Source: Porticoccaceae bacterium | Lineage (GTDB): Bacteria; Pseudomonadota; Gammaproteobacteria; Pseudomonadales; Porticoccaceae | Assembly: GCA_018069525.1 (NCBI GenBank) | Contig: JAGPUQ010000007.1 | Coordinates: 124,001-188,000 of the forward strand | Direction of reading: 5' to 3' | DNA: 64,000 nt | Shown here: piece after piece, positions 34,825 through 43,351 of the stretch | Layout of the letters: each line of letters opens with the position of its first letter | How positions within the stretch are numbered: the stretch's first letter is position 1 | Notes under the pieces: model-generated | What the model was told of the DNA's origin: nothing | Seen by the model: only the letters and a program-made list of their open reading frames with translations | Database searches by the model: none | Translations under genes and position numbers: made by a program

Positions 34825-36234
34825 TCAGATACTTACATTAAGCGCTTTTAGTGTATCCAGCGTCAAGCCGCCAGTAGCCAGATTTTTTTTGCGTTGAAAG
34901 TTATCTACCGCAATCAAGGTCTGGCGACCAATTACGCCGTCAATGGGACCCGGGTTAAAACCGGCGTTTTTAAGCGCCTGTTGAACACCGGAAATAATCT
35001 CATTAGACATATTGGTTTCGCACAAAACCGATTTCCACTCCAACTTGGTACTGGAAACCTTGAGTCGCTTGGAAACATTTTTGGTTTCTTCCGGAATTTT
35101 TGTGCGAACTTCTCGAGCATCGGAGATCAACTTTCGTACTTTTTTGTCGGCGTAAACTGCGGGCACTGCAACTTTATTGAACGTGGCCGGAGTCTTAACT
35201 ACCTGACGTTTCACCGTTTTATAGGTGGCTGGATATTCTTTTTTACAGATCATATTACCGGTTCTTTTGCCAAGGTCTCCGTGACTCTCCAAAGCGTGCC
35301 AAATGTATTTTCCTTCGGCAATTTTTACCCGTTTCTGAACCTCTTCATATTTGGCAGGGATTACCATACGAATTTCCTTGGCATCGCTAACCAATTTACG
35401 AACTTTAATGGTTTCATACTTAGCGGGAATTTCCACCGTCCGGGAACCCGCCGGGGTTTTAAGTACCGTTTTACTAACCGTGTTGTACACAGCCGGAACT
35501 TCCACCAAACACATAATTTCACCCGTGGAGTTATCGATTTTTTCCACCGGGCCACGACCTGCTTTCCAAACCGACTTGGCGGGTTCTACCAGTACTTTTT
35601 CTTTAACCGTTTCATATTCTGCGGGAACTTCAACCAGTTTTTTGGCCGCCGGAGCAACCAGAACTTTTTCTTCGACGAACGTATACTCCGCCGGAGTGAA
35701 GGAAACTTCTTGGGATTCCTGGCTAGTAAGTACTTTTTGCATTTCGGATTTGTATTCAGCAGGCTGGTAGTGTTCGTGATAGCACTCATTCGGCGCTGCC
35801 GCCTGAAGGTTAACTCCGCTCCGACCAGCGGCTGTCAGCACTGCGGGATTCACCGGCACATCACTTTTCAATGAGCCACTGACCCAGGCACTGTACGCAG
35901 CACTGGTTTCAATTTTTTCCACTTCGGTGCCATACACAGCTGGAACCGGAATTAATTTGGTAGAGGATTCAGAAACCAGCACTTTCTCTTGCGCTTCTTC
36001 ATATTTAGCTGGCACAACATCCACTTTCTCCGAAGCTTCACGCACCACCACTTTCTGGGTTTCGGTGCGGTATTCCGCAGGCACCATTACCTTGGCATAA
36101 CACTCGCCGGGCCTGGCATCAGGGAGGGTGTTAGCCATGTCTTCTACCGCTGAGGCCTGGCTCGACAGCAGCAGAACCATTGCCGTTAACAAGCTCGTTT
36201 TAACAATTTGATTATTCATAGTGTAGTTACTCAT
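34825..36234 (-). CDS. Secreted repeat protein with C-terminal peptidoglycan-binding domain
   Basis: A 469-residue exported protein with a signal peptide (SLLTAMVLLLSSQASA). Residues about 42-400 are made of roughly twelve copies of a PAxYxxVxxxVLVxxAxxxxxV unit of about 21 residues. They are grouped in four blocks of three. Each block opens with a Cys (ECY, ECY, MCL, ICK) and ends with a Trp (SAW, SVW, YIW, LEW). A PG_binding_1 domain (VQQALKNAGFNPGPIDGVIGRQTLIAVDNFQ) follows at 406-466. The start ATG has AAGGAG upstream. The likely role is a periplasmic protein anchored to peptidoglycan. Its function is unknown. Confidence 0.85.
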   Translation of the reverse strand: MSNYTMNNQIVKTSLLTAMVLLLSSQASAVEDMANTLPDARPGECYAKVMVPAEYRTETQKVVVREASEKVDVVPAKYEEAQEKVLVSESSTKLIPVPAVYGTEVEKIETSAAYSAWVSGSLKSDVPVNPAVLTAAGRSGVNLQAAAPNECYHEHYQPAEYKSEMQKVLTSQESQEVSFTPAEYTFVEEKVLVAPAAKKLVEVPAEYETVKEKVLVEPAKSVWKAGRGPVEKIDNSTGEIMCLVEVPAVYNTVSKTVLKTPAGSRTVEIPAKYETIKVRKLVSDAKEIRMVIPAKYEEVQKRVKIAEGKYIWHALESHGDLGKRTGNMICKKEYPATYKTVKRQVVKTPATFNKVAVPAVYADKKVRKLISDAREVRTKIPEETKNVSKRLKVSSTKLEWKSVLCETNMSNEIISGVQQALKNAGFNPGPIDGVIGRQTLIAVDNFQRKKNLATGGLTLDTLKALNVSI

Positions 36235-36543
36235 TGTGTAACGCTCCTTTATAAAGCGACGTTTACCAGGTCACTAGCGGCGGGCGGTTGCCGAATATAC
36301 TGCCCTTACAAGGCCGATTGCAAGCTCCTCTGGACCTCCGAGACTCTCTGTTGGTATTGGGTATAGATTATCTGATCAAAATTTCCACTCTCGTATTTAT
36401 CTGTGGTTCGACCAACTCTGCCGTCCTCAGTTCCGATAGATTATCGACCATCTATCGGAACAAGCACTATCATTGAACCAGCGGTATTCACGCGACAATA
36501 TCGACCCGACACTTTTGATTCGACTATGCTTTATGGTCGTCGA
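36235..36543. other. Gene-poor gap with a perfect 11-bp inverted repeat
   Basis: This 309-bp gap lies between moeA (ends 36544, minus strand) and the repeat protein (starts 36234, minus strand), so it should hold the latter's promoter. It includes the 11-bp inverted repeat at 36431-36460. A short plus-strand open frame (36288-36476) has no ribosome site and is not credible. Confidence 0.7.
36431..36460. promoter_or_regulatory. Perfect 11-bp inverted repeat
   Basis: ttccgatagat and atctatcggaa are separated by eight bases. No T-run follows on either strand, so it is not an ordinary terminator. It may be an operator for the gene starting at 36234, or a hairpin at the moeA transcript end. Confidence 0.5.
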
Positions 36544-37833
36544 TCAAACCACCCCAGCACCGAGTAGCTCATCGAAGGGTAATACCGGCAACAGCGTGCC
36601 AGCGGGCAATTCACCCGCCCCCGCCTCCACCAAAATAAAGCAATTACAGCGCGCCAACGCACCAAAGGCACCCGAGCTCTGCTGCCGATCCGGTGTAACT
36701 ACAAAACCGCAGCCGGGCGAGGCATGCAATTCTGACGCAGCTAATTTTGAGCGGCTCAAACGCCCTCGCACCAGTTCAAGACGATTGCGATTAGAGCGCA
36801 TCGGCTGGGTGATAGGCGCGCTCAACATCAACGGTTCCGGGTCGTCCGCCCCCTGAAGTTTACGCAGTACCGGCGCGACCAACTGATGAAAGGTAACCAG
36901 CGCGGACACCGGGTTACCAGGCAGCCCAAAAAATGGGGTTTGGACGAGATGACCAAAAATAAAGGGTTTTCCCGGTTTAATGGCGACTTTCCAGAAATCG
37001 AGATTGCCTAGTTCCTGCAACACTTCGCGGGCGTAATCGGCCTCGCCCACTGAAGCGCCCCCACAGGTCAGCACCACGTCGGCACGACGCTGCCCCTCCA
37101 TGCAGACTTGCCGTAGCTGCTGGGGGTCATCGGCAACCACTCCGAGGTCTACCACCTCGATGCCCAATTTTCGTAACATCACCTGTAGCACATGGCGATT
37201 ACTTTCGTAAATATCGCCGGGGCCAAGCGCTTCTCCCGGTGCACGCAGCTCGTCGCCGCTGACAAATAAAGCCACACGCAGCGGTTTGCGCACTAGCGCC
37301 TGGGCCAGGCCCAGCGTCGCTAATACCCCAGTTTCAATAGCACCGATACGACGCCCCGCACTAAGCATAATGTCGCCGCGGGCCACATCCTCACCTCGAT
37401 AGCGCACGCTGGCACCCTGTCGAGACGGTGGCGTTACCAGGCGCATCATATTACCCGCCTCCACCGCGACATTTTCTTGAATCACCACGGTATCCGTCCC
37501 TCCAGGCAGGGTTGCTCCGGTGGTAATACGCACACATTCCCCGGTCGAGACGGTGCCGTTAAAAGGTTTACCCGCCAGAGACTTGCCGACCACTGGATAA
37601 GTGCTGCTACCGGAAATATCGGCAAACCGCAAAGCGTAACCATCCATCGCCGAGTTATCCGCAGGGGGCGAATCCAGCGGGGAGACAATATCTTCGGCCA
37701 GTATGCGACCCGGTAATTCCGCCAGTGGTTTTGTTTCGGTAGCCAGCGTGCGCGCATCACCGCCAGCGGCAAGGCTGGCCAACATAGTTTGCCGGGCGTC
37801 GGCAAGCGACATCATCGGAGTATTTATGGTCAA
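36544..37833 (-). CDS. moeA: Molybdopterin molybdotransferase
   Basis: MoeA inserts molybdate into adenylylated molybdopterin. The 429-residue protein shows PLDSPPADNSAMDGYALRFADI, ITTGATLPGGTDTVVIQE, VRYRGEDVARGD, SGDEL..GDIYESN, GGASVGEADY, KPGKPFIFG and GLPGNPVSALVTFHQL, all classical. The TTG at 37833 is the likely start: AGGAAG lies seven bases upstream and the N-terminus (NTPMMSLADA) aligns with E. coli MoeA. An ATG six codons later is an alternative. It follows moeB by 111 bp in the same direction, and partners the moa operon 7 kb away. Confidence 0.96.
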   Translation of the reverse strand: MTINTPMMSLADARQTMLASLAAGGDARTLATETKPLAELPGRILAEDIVSPLDSPPADNSAMDGYALRFADISGSSTYPVVGKSLAGKPFNGTVSTGECVRITTGATLPGGTDTVVIQENVAVEAGNMMRLVTPPSRQGASVRYRGEDVARGDIMLSAGRRIGAIETGVLATLGLAQALVRKPLRVALFVSGDELRAPGEALGPGDIYESNRHVLQVMLRKLGIEVVDLGVVADDPQQLRQVCMEGQRRADVVLTCGGASVGEADYAREVLQELGNLDFWKVAIKPGKPFIFGHLVQTPFFGLPGNPVSALVTFHQLVAPVLRKLQGADDPEPLMLSAPITQPMRSNRNRLELVRGRLSRSKLAASELHASPGCGFVVTPDRQQSSGAFGALARCNCFILVEAGAGELPAGTLLPVLPFDELLGAGVV

Positions 37834-37877
37834 AATGGCACTTCCTAATTCAAGTCGCCCAGTAGTTAAACCGAGCC

Positions 37878-37922
37878 TAAGTAAGTGGAGTCTAAGTAAG
37901 TGGAGTCTAAGTAAGTGAAGCC
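37878..37922. repeat. Three 15-bp tandem repeats between moeB and moeA
   Basis: Two exact copies of taagtaagtggagtc and a third, taagtaagtgaagcc, fill most of the moeB-moeA spacer. Confidence 0.95.
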
Positions 37923-37944
37923 TGAAAAATCACCACAGCCTTGT

Positions 37945-38748
37945 TTAACTGGCATTCTGGCATACGAGGCAATCAGACCACACCGGCAACCCAAAACTCT
38001 GCCACTCTCCGTAAGCGCCATCAAATAATAGTAAGCGTCCCGCCAGCGTTTTACCGACGCCGGTTAACACTTTGATGGCTTCCAGTGCCTGCATACTGCC
38101 GATAATACCCACCAAGGGCGCTAATACCCCGGCTTCGACACAGCTCAATTCCTGCTCGCCAAAGTGCCGACTCAAACATTGGTAACACGGCGCACCCGGC
38201 GTCATCGGAAATACCGCCACCTGCCCCTCCATACGAATTGCCGCGCCGGATACCAGCGGTGTTTGGTGTTGGTAGCACACCTCGTTAAGCAATTCGCGAG
38301 TGGCTAAATTGTCGCTGCAATCGACCACCACATCGACCTTTGAGATATCGACCTGCGTGATACCGATCTTAGCGATACCTCTACCGTCGCTTGCTACCTC
38401 GACTCTTTCCACCTCGATTCTTTCTATCAGGGGCACTAGTTCGACGTGGGGATTAATCGCCGCCAGGGCCTGCGCCGCCGACTCTGCCTTGTTTTTGCCT
38501 AAATCTGCATCGCCGTGCAAAACCTGGCGCTGGAGGTTGGACAACTCAACGTTATCAAAATCTGCCAGCAACAAACGGCCAATGCCAGAGGCCGCCAGAT
38601 ATTGAGCCGCCGCGCAGCCCAGACCACCCAGGCCTACGATCAAAGCGGTGCTGGTAGAAAGCGTCTCCTGACCGTCAAAACCGAACTGAGGGAGCAGTAA
38701 TTGCCGTCCATAACGGCTTTGCTGTGCACGGGAAAGGACTTTATTCAT
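37945..38748 (-). CDS. moeB: Molybdopterin-synthase adenylyltransferase
   Basis: MoeB adenylylates the MoaD C-terminus so it can receive sulfur. The 267-residue E1-like protein has VGLGGLGCAAAQYLAASGIGRLLLADFDNVELSNLQRQ (ATP binding), DCSDNLATRELLN, and two CxxC zinc pairs, CYQC and CLVC. A 15-bp duplication inserts ERIEVERVEV and a variable stretch up to KVDVVVDCSDN, giving about 17 more residues than E. coli MoeB. It precedes moeA in the same direction. Rhodanese or MoeZ domains are absent. Confidence 0.95.
   Translation of the reverse strand: MNKVLSRAQQSRYGRQLLLPQFGFDGQETLSTSTALIVGLGGLGCAAAQYLAASGIGRLLLADFDNVELSNLQRQVLHGDADLGKNKAESAAQALAAINPHVELVPLIERIEVERVEVASDGRGIAKIGITQVDISKVDVVVDCSDNLATRELLNEVCYQHQTPLVSGAAIRMEGQVAVFPMTPGAPCYQCLSRHFGEQELSCVEAGVLAPLVGIIGSMQALEAIKVLTGVGKTLAGRLLLFDGAYGEWQSFGLPVWSDCLVCQNAS
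38395..38424. repeat. 15-bp tandem duplication in moeB
   Basis: tacctcgactctttc is followed by cacctcgattctttc. On the minus strand this encodes ERIEV then ERVEV in a variable linker. Confidence 0.8.
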
Positions 38749-38858
38749 AGCTTATTCACTGAGGCCAGCTAATATTGTAGCGGATATGTTGCGCATAATA
38801 GCTGGAGCACTCGGTCTTGTCGTTACTGCCGGAGTCTGGTATCACTGTTTCCGGCGAC

Positions 38859-38912
38859 CTGCTCCGACAATCTACCCCGAGCATCTGCTCCGACAACCTA
38901 CTCCGGCAATCT
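38859..38912. repeat. Degenerate 16-bp repeats upstream of the GST gene
   Basis: ctgctccgacaatcta and ctgctccgacaaccta are 26 bp apart, followed by ctccggcaatct. They lie in the moeB-GST divergent spacer, close to where its promoters must be. Confidence 0.7.
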
Positions 38913-38949
38913 GGTTTAACTCAGGCCACTCATTAGAGGACAAGTAACA

Positions 38950-39585
38950 ATGAAACTCTACGACTACCCCAAAGCCCCCAATCCCCGCCGCGTGAACATT
39001 TTCCTCGCGGAAAAAGGTATTGAAATTGAACGCGTACCGGTGGACTTAATGAAAGCCGAGCAACTAAAACCCGAGTATCGAGCCAAAAATCCGGCCTGCG
39101 ATGTCCCTATGCTGGAGCTGGACGACGGCACCTGCATCAGTCAAATTCGTGCCATCTGCCGATATTTTGAAGAAATTGAACCATCGCCCCCACTGTTGGG
39201 TAGCACGCCTACCGAAAAAGCCCAGTGCGAAATGTGGGAACACCTGGCCTCTATGAATGGCCTACTGGCCATCGCCGAAGTGTTCCGCAACACCGCACCC
39301 GGCTTTGCAGGTAGAGCTGGCGTTGGCCCCCACAGCTACGAGCAATCGCCAGAATTAGCCGAGAGAGGGCTACATAGGGTAAGCAACTTTTTCACCGACT
39401 TCGATCAACGACTCAGTGACAACGACTATGTAGCCGGTGATTTCTACTCCATGGCGGACATTACCACGCTGGTGGCCTGCGATTTCGCCAGGTGGATCAA
39501 ACAGGAAATTCCCGCAGAGTGTAGTAATTTACGTAGCTGGTACGACAGGATATCTCAGAGACCGGCTGTACAAGCCAACTCTTAG
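38950..39585 (+). CDS. Glutathione S-transferase family protein
   Basis: A 211-residue GST. The thioredoxin-like N-domain has LYDYPKAPNPRRVNIFLAEKGIEIERVPVDL and the cis-Pro site VPMLELDDG. The helical C-domain ends DYVAGDFYSMADITTLVACDFA, the family N-capping box. It belongs to the theta/nu-like bacterial GSTs. Catalytic residue choice (Ser or Tyr) is unclear. A strong ribosome site (AGAGGAC) precedes. It starts a plus-strand run with a flavin reductase and an AcuI-like gene. Confidence 0.9.
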   Translation: MKLYDYPKAPNPRRVNIFLAEKGIEIERVPVDLMKAEQLKPEYRAKNPACDVPMLELDDGTCISQIRAICRYFEEIEPSPPLLGSTPTEKAQCEMWEHLASMNGLLAIAEVFRNTAPGFAGRAGVGPHSYEQSPELAERGLHRVSNFFTDFDQRLSDNDYVAGDFYSMADITTLVACDFARWIKQEIPAECSNLRSWYDRISQRPAVQANS

Positions 39586-39775
39586 CAGGCCGCTCAAGGA
39601 ATCGCCCAGAACAACGGTTTCCCGATTACTAAGGCTGTGGTAAATTGCAGAGCGTCGCCTATCTCGACAACGATTAAATAAAGAATATAAAGACCTATAT
39701 TCGGCATGCCGACCTTGTTAACCCGGTACTGCTAACACGGCCACGTGCCAATATTACTTTTTAACAGGAGCATGC

Positions 39776-40255
39776 ATGAGTCTTGATCAACGGGAATTTC
39801 GGGACGCCCTGGGTGAATTTGCTACCGGCGTCACAGTCGTCACTGCCAAAGATAAAGACGGCACTCCCGTCGGCGCGACCGCCAACAGCTTTTCCTCCGT
39901 ATCCCTGGATCCGCCGCTGGTGCTGTGGAACGTGGCCAAAACCGCTAATTGTTTCGACGCCTTTAACGCCGCCGAGCACTTCGCCGTTCATATTCTGCAC
40001 AGCGGTCAGGAAGACATTTCCAAGCGTTTTGCCACCAAAGATAACGATAAGTTTTCCGGTGTTGAGTGGCATGAAAGTGCCGAGGGAGTACCGCTACTGA
40101 CCGACTTTGACGTGCGCTTCGAGTGCAGCACCGAACACCTTTACGACGGCGGTGACCATTTAATTATTGTCGGCCGGGTTCACGCTATGGATAACAAAGT
40201 CCGCGAGCCCTTAGGCTTCTATAAAGGTAGATACGCCAAAATCGTCACCGATTAA
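39776..40255 (+). CDS. Flavin reductase family protein
   Basis: A 159-residue FMN-binding split barrel of the HpaC/NtaB type: FRDALGEFATGVTVVTAKD, GATANSFSSVSLDPPLVLWNVAK, FAVHILHSGQEDISKRFA and HLIIVGRVHAM. Such proteins supply reduced FMN to two-component monooxygenases, or reduce flavins directly. The start ATG follows AGGAG. Possible clients in the window are the LLM oxidoreductase (32.7 kb) and other flavoenzymes. Direct pairing is inference. Confidence 0.92.
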   Translation: MSLDQREFRDALGEFATGVTVVTAKDKDGTPVGATANSFSSVSLDPPLVLWNVAKTANCFDAFNAAEHFAVHILHSGQEDISKRFATKDNDKFSGVEWHESAEGVPLLTDFDVRFECSTEHLYDGGDHLIIVGRVHAMDNKVREPLGFYKGRYAKIVTD

Positions 40256-40315
40256 AGCTACGGAATCGTTCTCGTACGACGAACCCGTGCTGCAAGCAAA
40301 TTTAAATCTGCTCGC

Positions 40316-40363
40316 AAATTAATCCATAAATTAACTCACAAATTAACTCTTAAATTAATAACA
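40316..40363. repeat. Four 12-bp tandem repeats upstream of the AcuI-like gene
   Basis: aaattaatccat, aaattaactcac, aaattaactctt and aaattaataaca follow with exact 12-bp phase. They end twelve bases before the ATG, and the ribosome site (aacagga) abuts the last unit. Confidence 0.93.
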
Positions 40364-40374
40364 GGAATCCGAAT

Positions 40375-41370
40375 ATGAGCGATTCATTTAATGCTTTGGT
40401 AATTGACAAAAATGATGCCGGACTCAGCGCAGCCATCAAACAATTGTCCGTCGCCGATCTGCCCGACGAAGATGTGCTGGTCGATATCGCCTACTCCACC
40501 GTCAACTATAAAGACGGCCTGGCGGTTACCGGCACTCTGCCCATCGTACAAAAATTTCCCATGGTCGGCGGTATTGATTTGGCCGGCACGGTAGCGGAAT
40601 CCCGCGATGCACGCTTTAAACCTGGAGACAAAGTCCTGGTCAATGGCTACGGTTTGTCCGAGCGCCACTGGGGCGGTTATTCGCAACGCCAAAAACTCAA
40701 TCCAGATTTTCTGGTGCGAGTGCCCGACGCTTTTAGTCTGGAAGAAGCCATGGCTCTTGGCACCGCCGGTTACACCTCGATGTTGTGTGTGCAGGCAATC
40801 CAGGACGGGGGCATTAAACCGGAAGACGGCCCCGTACTAGTCACTGGTGCAGCGGGCGGTGTGGGCACCGTCGCGATTATGTTGCTGGCCAAACTCGGGT
40901 ATCAGGTCACCGCCTCCACCGGACGCGTTGAAGAAGCCCGCGAACTCCTGGAAACACTCGGCGCTAGCGATATTATTTCCCGCGATGAACTGTCCCGAGA
41001 CCCCGCCATGCTCGAAGCGGAAATCTGGGCGGCGGCGGTAGATAGCGTTGGCGACAACACCCTGGCAACCGTGCTCGCGCAAACTAAATACGACGGTACC
41101 GTCGCCGCTTGCGGCCTGGCTGCCAGCCCTAATTTGCCCACCACCGTTATGCCTTTTATTCTGCGTAGCGTAACGTTACGCGGTATCGACTCGGTGATGG
41201 CGCCACTGGAACGTCGGCAACGGGCCTGGGACGCACTGGCTAAACTCGTTGATCTGGATAAATTGCGCGCCATCTACAACGTCGAGCCCATGAGCAAAGT
41301 ACCCGAGATAGCCCCAGCTATTCTCGCCGGGAAAATCAAAGGTCGAGTCGTGATTGACGTTAATGCTTAA
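40375..41370 (+). CDS. acuI: AcuI-like acrylyl-CoA reductase / zinc-free MDR quinone oxidoreductase
   Basis: A 331-residue medium-chain reductase of the YhdH/AcuI group: STVNYKDGLAVTG, FPMVGGIDLAGTVAES, GYGLSERHWGGYSQRQKL, VTGAAGGVGTVAIMLLAKLGY (NADPH site) and LRSVTLRGIDSVMAPLERRQ. AcuI reduces acrylyl-CoA to propionyl-CoA in propionate and DMSP-derived acrylate metabolism. Neighbours give no direct proof of that pathway, so the symbol indicates the closest family. No zinc-binding cysteines are seen. Confidence 0.88.
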   Translation: MSDSFNALVIDKNDAGLSAAIKQLSVADLPDEDVLVDIAYSTVNYKDGLAVTGTLPIVQKFPMVGGIDLAGTVAESRDARFKPGDKVLVNGYGLSERHWGGYSQRQKLNPDFLVRVPDAFSLEEAMALGTAGYTSMLCVQAIQDGGIKPEDGPVLVTGAAGGVGTVAIMLLAKLGYQVTASTGRVEEARELLETLGASDIISRDELSRDPAMLEAEIWAAAVDSVGDNTLATVLAQTKYDGTVAACGLAASPNLPTTVMPFILRSVTLRGIDSVMAPLERRQRAWDALAKLVDLDKLRAIYNVEPMSKVPEIAPAILAGKIKGRVVIDVNA

Positions 41371-41392
41371 ACCTTATTGGTAAAACTTGTTC

Positions 41393-41418
41393 GTAAACCT
41401 TCTTTGTAAACCTTCTTT
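41393..41418. repeat. 13-bp tandem duplication downstream of acuI
   Basis: gtaaaccttcttt occurs twice in a row, flanked by weaker copies on both sides (gtaaaacttgttc, gcaaac). Confidence 0.93.
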
Positions 41419-41501
41419 GCAAACAAGAACGTGGCGCGGCACAGAGCATTTAGCTAAACAATAAGGCCTTATCGTCAGACCTTATTCTCGGCTCTTATCA
41501 A

Positions 41502-41909
41502 TCAGCCCAGTGCCGGGCCACCTTTATCGACCCAGGTTTTAAGATCGAAGTATTCCCGCCACTGCTTAATTTTTCCGTCACTATCAAATTCAAAAATACC
41601 CAGTACTGGAAGCTCGTCCAGATCGCCTGAAGGCAGAGAAAAACTGTCCAGTCGTTCGGTAACTACGCGCTCGCCATCGGTAACAATCGTTAATATCTCA
41701 AACTTGCAGGCGCTCGCCGCTGACAAAAATGGGGTCAAAAACCCGCGTATTTCATTGTGGCCTGTCAAGGGCGCCAAAGGCACATTGTGGTACACCGCAT
41801 CCTCGCTCATAAGGGAAAGTATGCCTTCCACGTCGAGTCTCTCCCAGGCTTCACAAAAACTGGCTACGGTTTGGCGGTGATTTTCAGACAAACGCTGGTC
41901 TACTGACAT
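41502..41909 (-). CDS. Limonene-epoxide-hydrolase / SnoaL-like protein
   Basis: A 135-residue NTF2-fold protein. It has VASFCEAWERLDVEGILSLMSEDAVYHNVPLAPLTGHNEIRGFLTPFL and an end GKIKQWREYFDLKTWVDKGG, the pattern of limonene-1,2-epoxide hydrolase-like proteins (the motif REYFD with Arg/Asp). It may hydrolyse an epoxide or isomerise a ketosteroid-like compound. It converges on acuI and lies beyond the terminator of the thiolase gene. The substrate is unknown. Confidence 0.8.
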   Translation of the reverse strand: MSVDQRLSENHRQTVASFCEAWERLDVEGILSLMSEDAVYHNVPLAPLTGHNEIRGFLTPFLSAASACKFEILTIVTDGERVVTERLDSFSLPSGDLDELPVLGIFEFDSDGKIKQWREYFDLKTWVDKGGPALG

Positions 41910-42054
41910 AACTCTTCTCCCATATTAATAATATCGAACCACTTTACACCAAATCACCCCACTCTAATTTTTTGGGGCGCGTTTAAAAGGAAATTATTGC
42001 TTGTTAAGCGCCCTCTCTTCAACGAAACAGGCAGGGCAGCGCCCAATACTATAT

Positions 42055-42097
42055 AAAAAAGCCCGGCCATAAAAAAGCCCGGCTAAAGTAGCCGGCT
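42055..42097. terminator. Terminator of the thiolase gene with duplicated arm
   Basis: AAAAAGCCCGGCT pairs with AGCCGGCTTTTTTT around AAAGT, with one bulge. The left arm AAAAAAGCCCGGC is present twice (42055-42067 and 42071-42083), so two alternative hairpins can form. It lies 25 bp after the thiolase stop (minus strand). Confidence 0.9.
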
Positions 42098-42122
42098 TTT
42101 TTTCAGAACACTTAGTTACTCC

Positions 42123-43301
42123 CTAGAGCAACTCCACCGCTATCGCCGTGGCTTCACCACCGCCGATACACAGGCTGGCAACGCCTTTTTTCTTGCCGTA
42201 GGTTTGTAGCGCCCCAAGCAAGGTCACAATAATACGTGCGCCACTGGCACCCAGCGGATGACCCAACGCGCAAGCGCCGCCGTGCACATTAACTTTATCG
42301 TGGGGCAGATTTAATTCGCGCATTGCGGCCATGGCGACTACGGCGAAGGCTTCGTTAATTTCGTAGAGATCAACGTCCTCGGCAGCCCAGCCGGTATTGG
42401 CAAAAAGTTTTTTCAGTGCACCCACCGGAGCAGTGGTAAACCATTCTGGCTCTTGGGCAAACTGGCTATAGCCACGAATCACAGCCATTGGTTTAAGGCC
42501 ACGTTTTTCGGCTTCGCTTTGACGCATTAATACCAAAGCCGCTGCACCGTCGGAAATCGAACTGGCGTTCGCTGCCGTTACCGTGCCGTCGGCTTTAAAG
42601 GCGGGCTTTAAGGTCGGAATTTTGTCGGGGCGAGCATTACCGGGCTGCTCGTCGGTATCGATGACTTGTTCTCCACCGCGAGTTTTTAAGGTCACTGGCG
42701 CAATTTCACCTTTGAACTTGCCTGCATCAATCGCAGCGTTGGCACGACTCAGGGATTCAATAGCGTAGGCGTCCTGAGCTTCGCGGGTAAAGGTGTATTT
42801 ACCGGCGCACTGCTCGGCGAATACGCCCATCAAACCGCCGGTGTAGGCATCCTGTAAGCCGTCGGTGAACATATGATCTTGCAGTTCGCCGTGACCCAGG
42901 CGATAACCGCTGCGGGCTTTAGGCAATAAATACGGCGCATTACTCATGCTTTCCATACCACCGGCAACCACCACATCAGCTTGCCCGGCGAGCAAAGTGT
43001 CGCAGGCCATCATCACGGTTTTCATACCGGAGCCACACATTTTATTGACGGTGGTGGTACCGGCACTGACTGGAATTCCGGCACCCAGAGCAGCTTGCCG
43101 CGCTGGAGACTGGCCAACGCCAGCGGGGAGCACACAGCCCATCAATACTTCTTCGACCGCATCGGGAGCGACACCGCTACGCTGTAGAGCAGCCGCAATG
43201 GCTGTTGCCCCCAACTTGGGAGAAGGAACGGACGAGAAATCGCCCATCATGCCGCCCATTGGGGTGCGGGCACTGCCGACGATAACGACTGGATCATTCA
43301 T
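42123..43301 (-). CDS. Acetyl-CoA C-acyltransferase (thiolase)
   Basis: A 392-residue thiolase II type enzyme. The acyl-binding cysteine is C89 (NKMCGSGMK), and the other active-site residues lie in GGACALGHPLGASG and CIGGGEATA. It would catalyse acetoacetyl-CoA formation or cleavage, or the last step of beta-oxidation. The order of catalytic motifs and length are normal. It stands alone on the minus strand upstream of a terminator, with sspB 50 bp further upstream. Polyhydroxybutyrate genes are not adjacent. Confidence 0.95.
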   Translation of the reverse strand: MNDPVVIVGSARTPMGGMMGDFSSVPSPKLGATAIAAALQRSGVAPDAVEEVLMGCVLPAGVGQSPARQAALGAGIPVSAGTTTVNKMCGSGMKTVMMACDTLLAGQADVVVAGGMESMSNAPYLLPKARSGYRLGHGELQDHMFTDGLQDAYTGGLMGVFAEQCAGKYTFTREAQDAYAIESLSRANAAIDAGKFKGEIAPVTLKTRGGEQVIDTDEQPGNARPDKIPTLKPAFKADGTVTAANASSISDGAAALVLMRQSEAEKRGLKPMAVIRGYSQFAQEPEWFTTAPVGALKKLFANTGWAAEDVDLYEINEAFAVVAMAAMRELNLPHDKVNVHGGACALGHPLGASGARIIVTLLGALQTYGKKKGVASLCIGGGEATAIAVELL

Positions 43302-43351
43302 GTGTTTGGCCTCTTGATCGGATACTAATGCTACGAATAAAAATGAAAACC

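Noticed and set aside
34894-35874. 326-codon plus-strand frame opposite the repeat protein
   Set aside because: It is antisense to a repetitive gene whose codon pattern keeps the opposite frame open. It has a Phe/Asn/Gly-rich composition and no signals.
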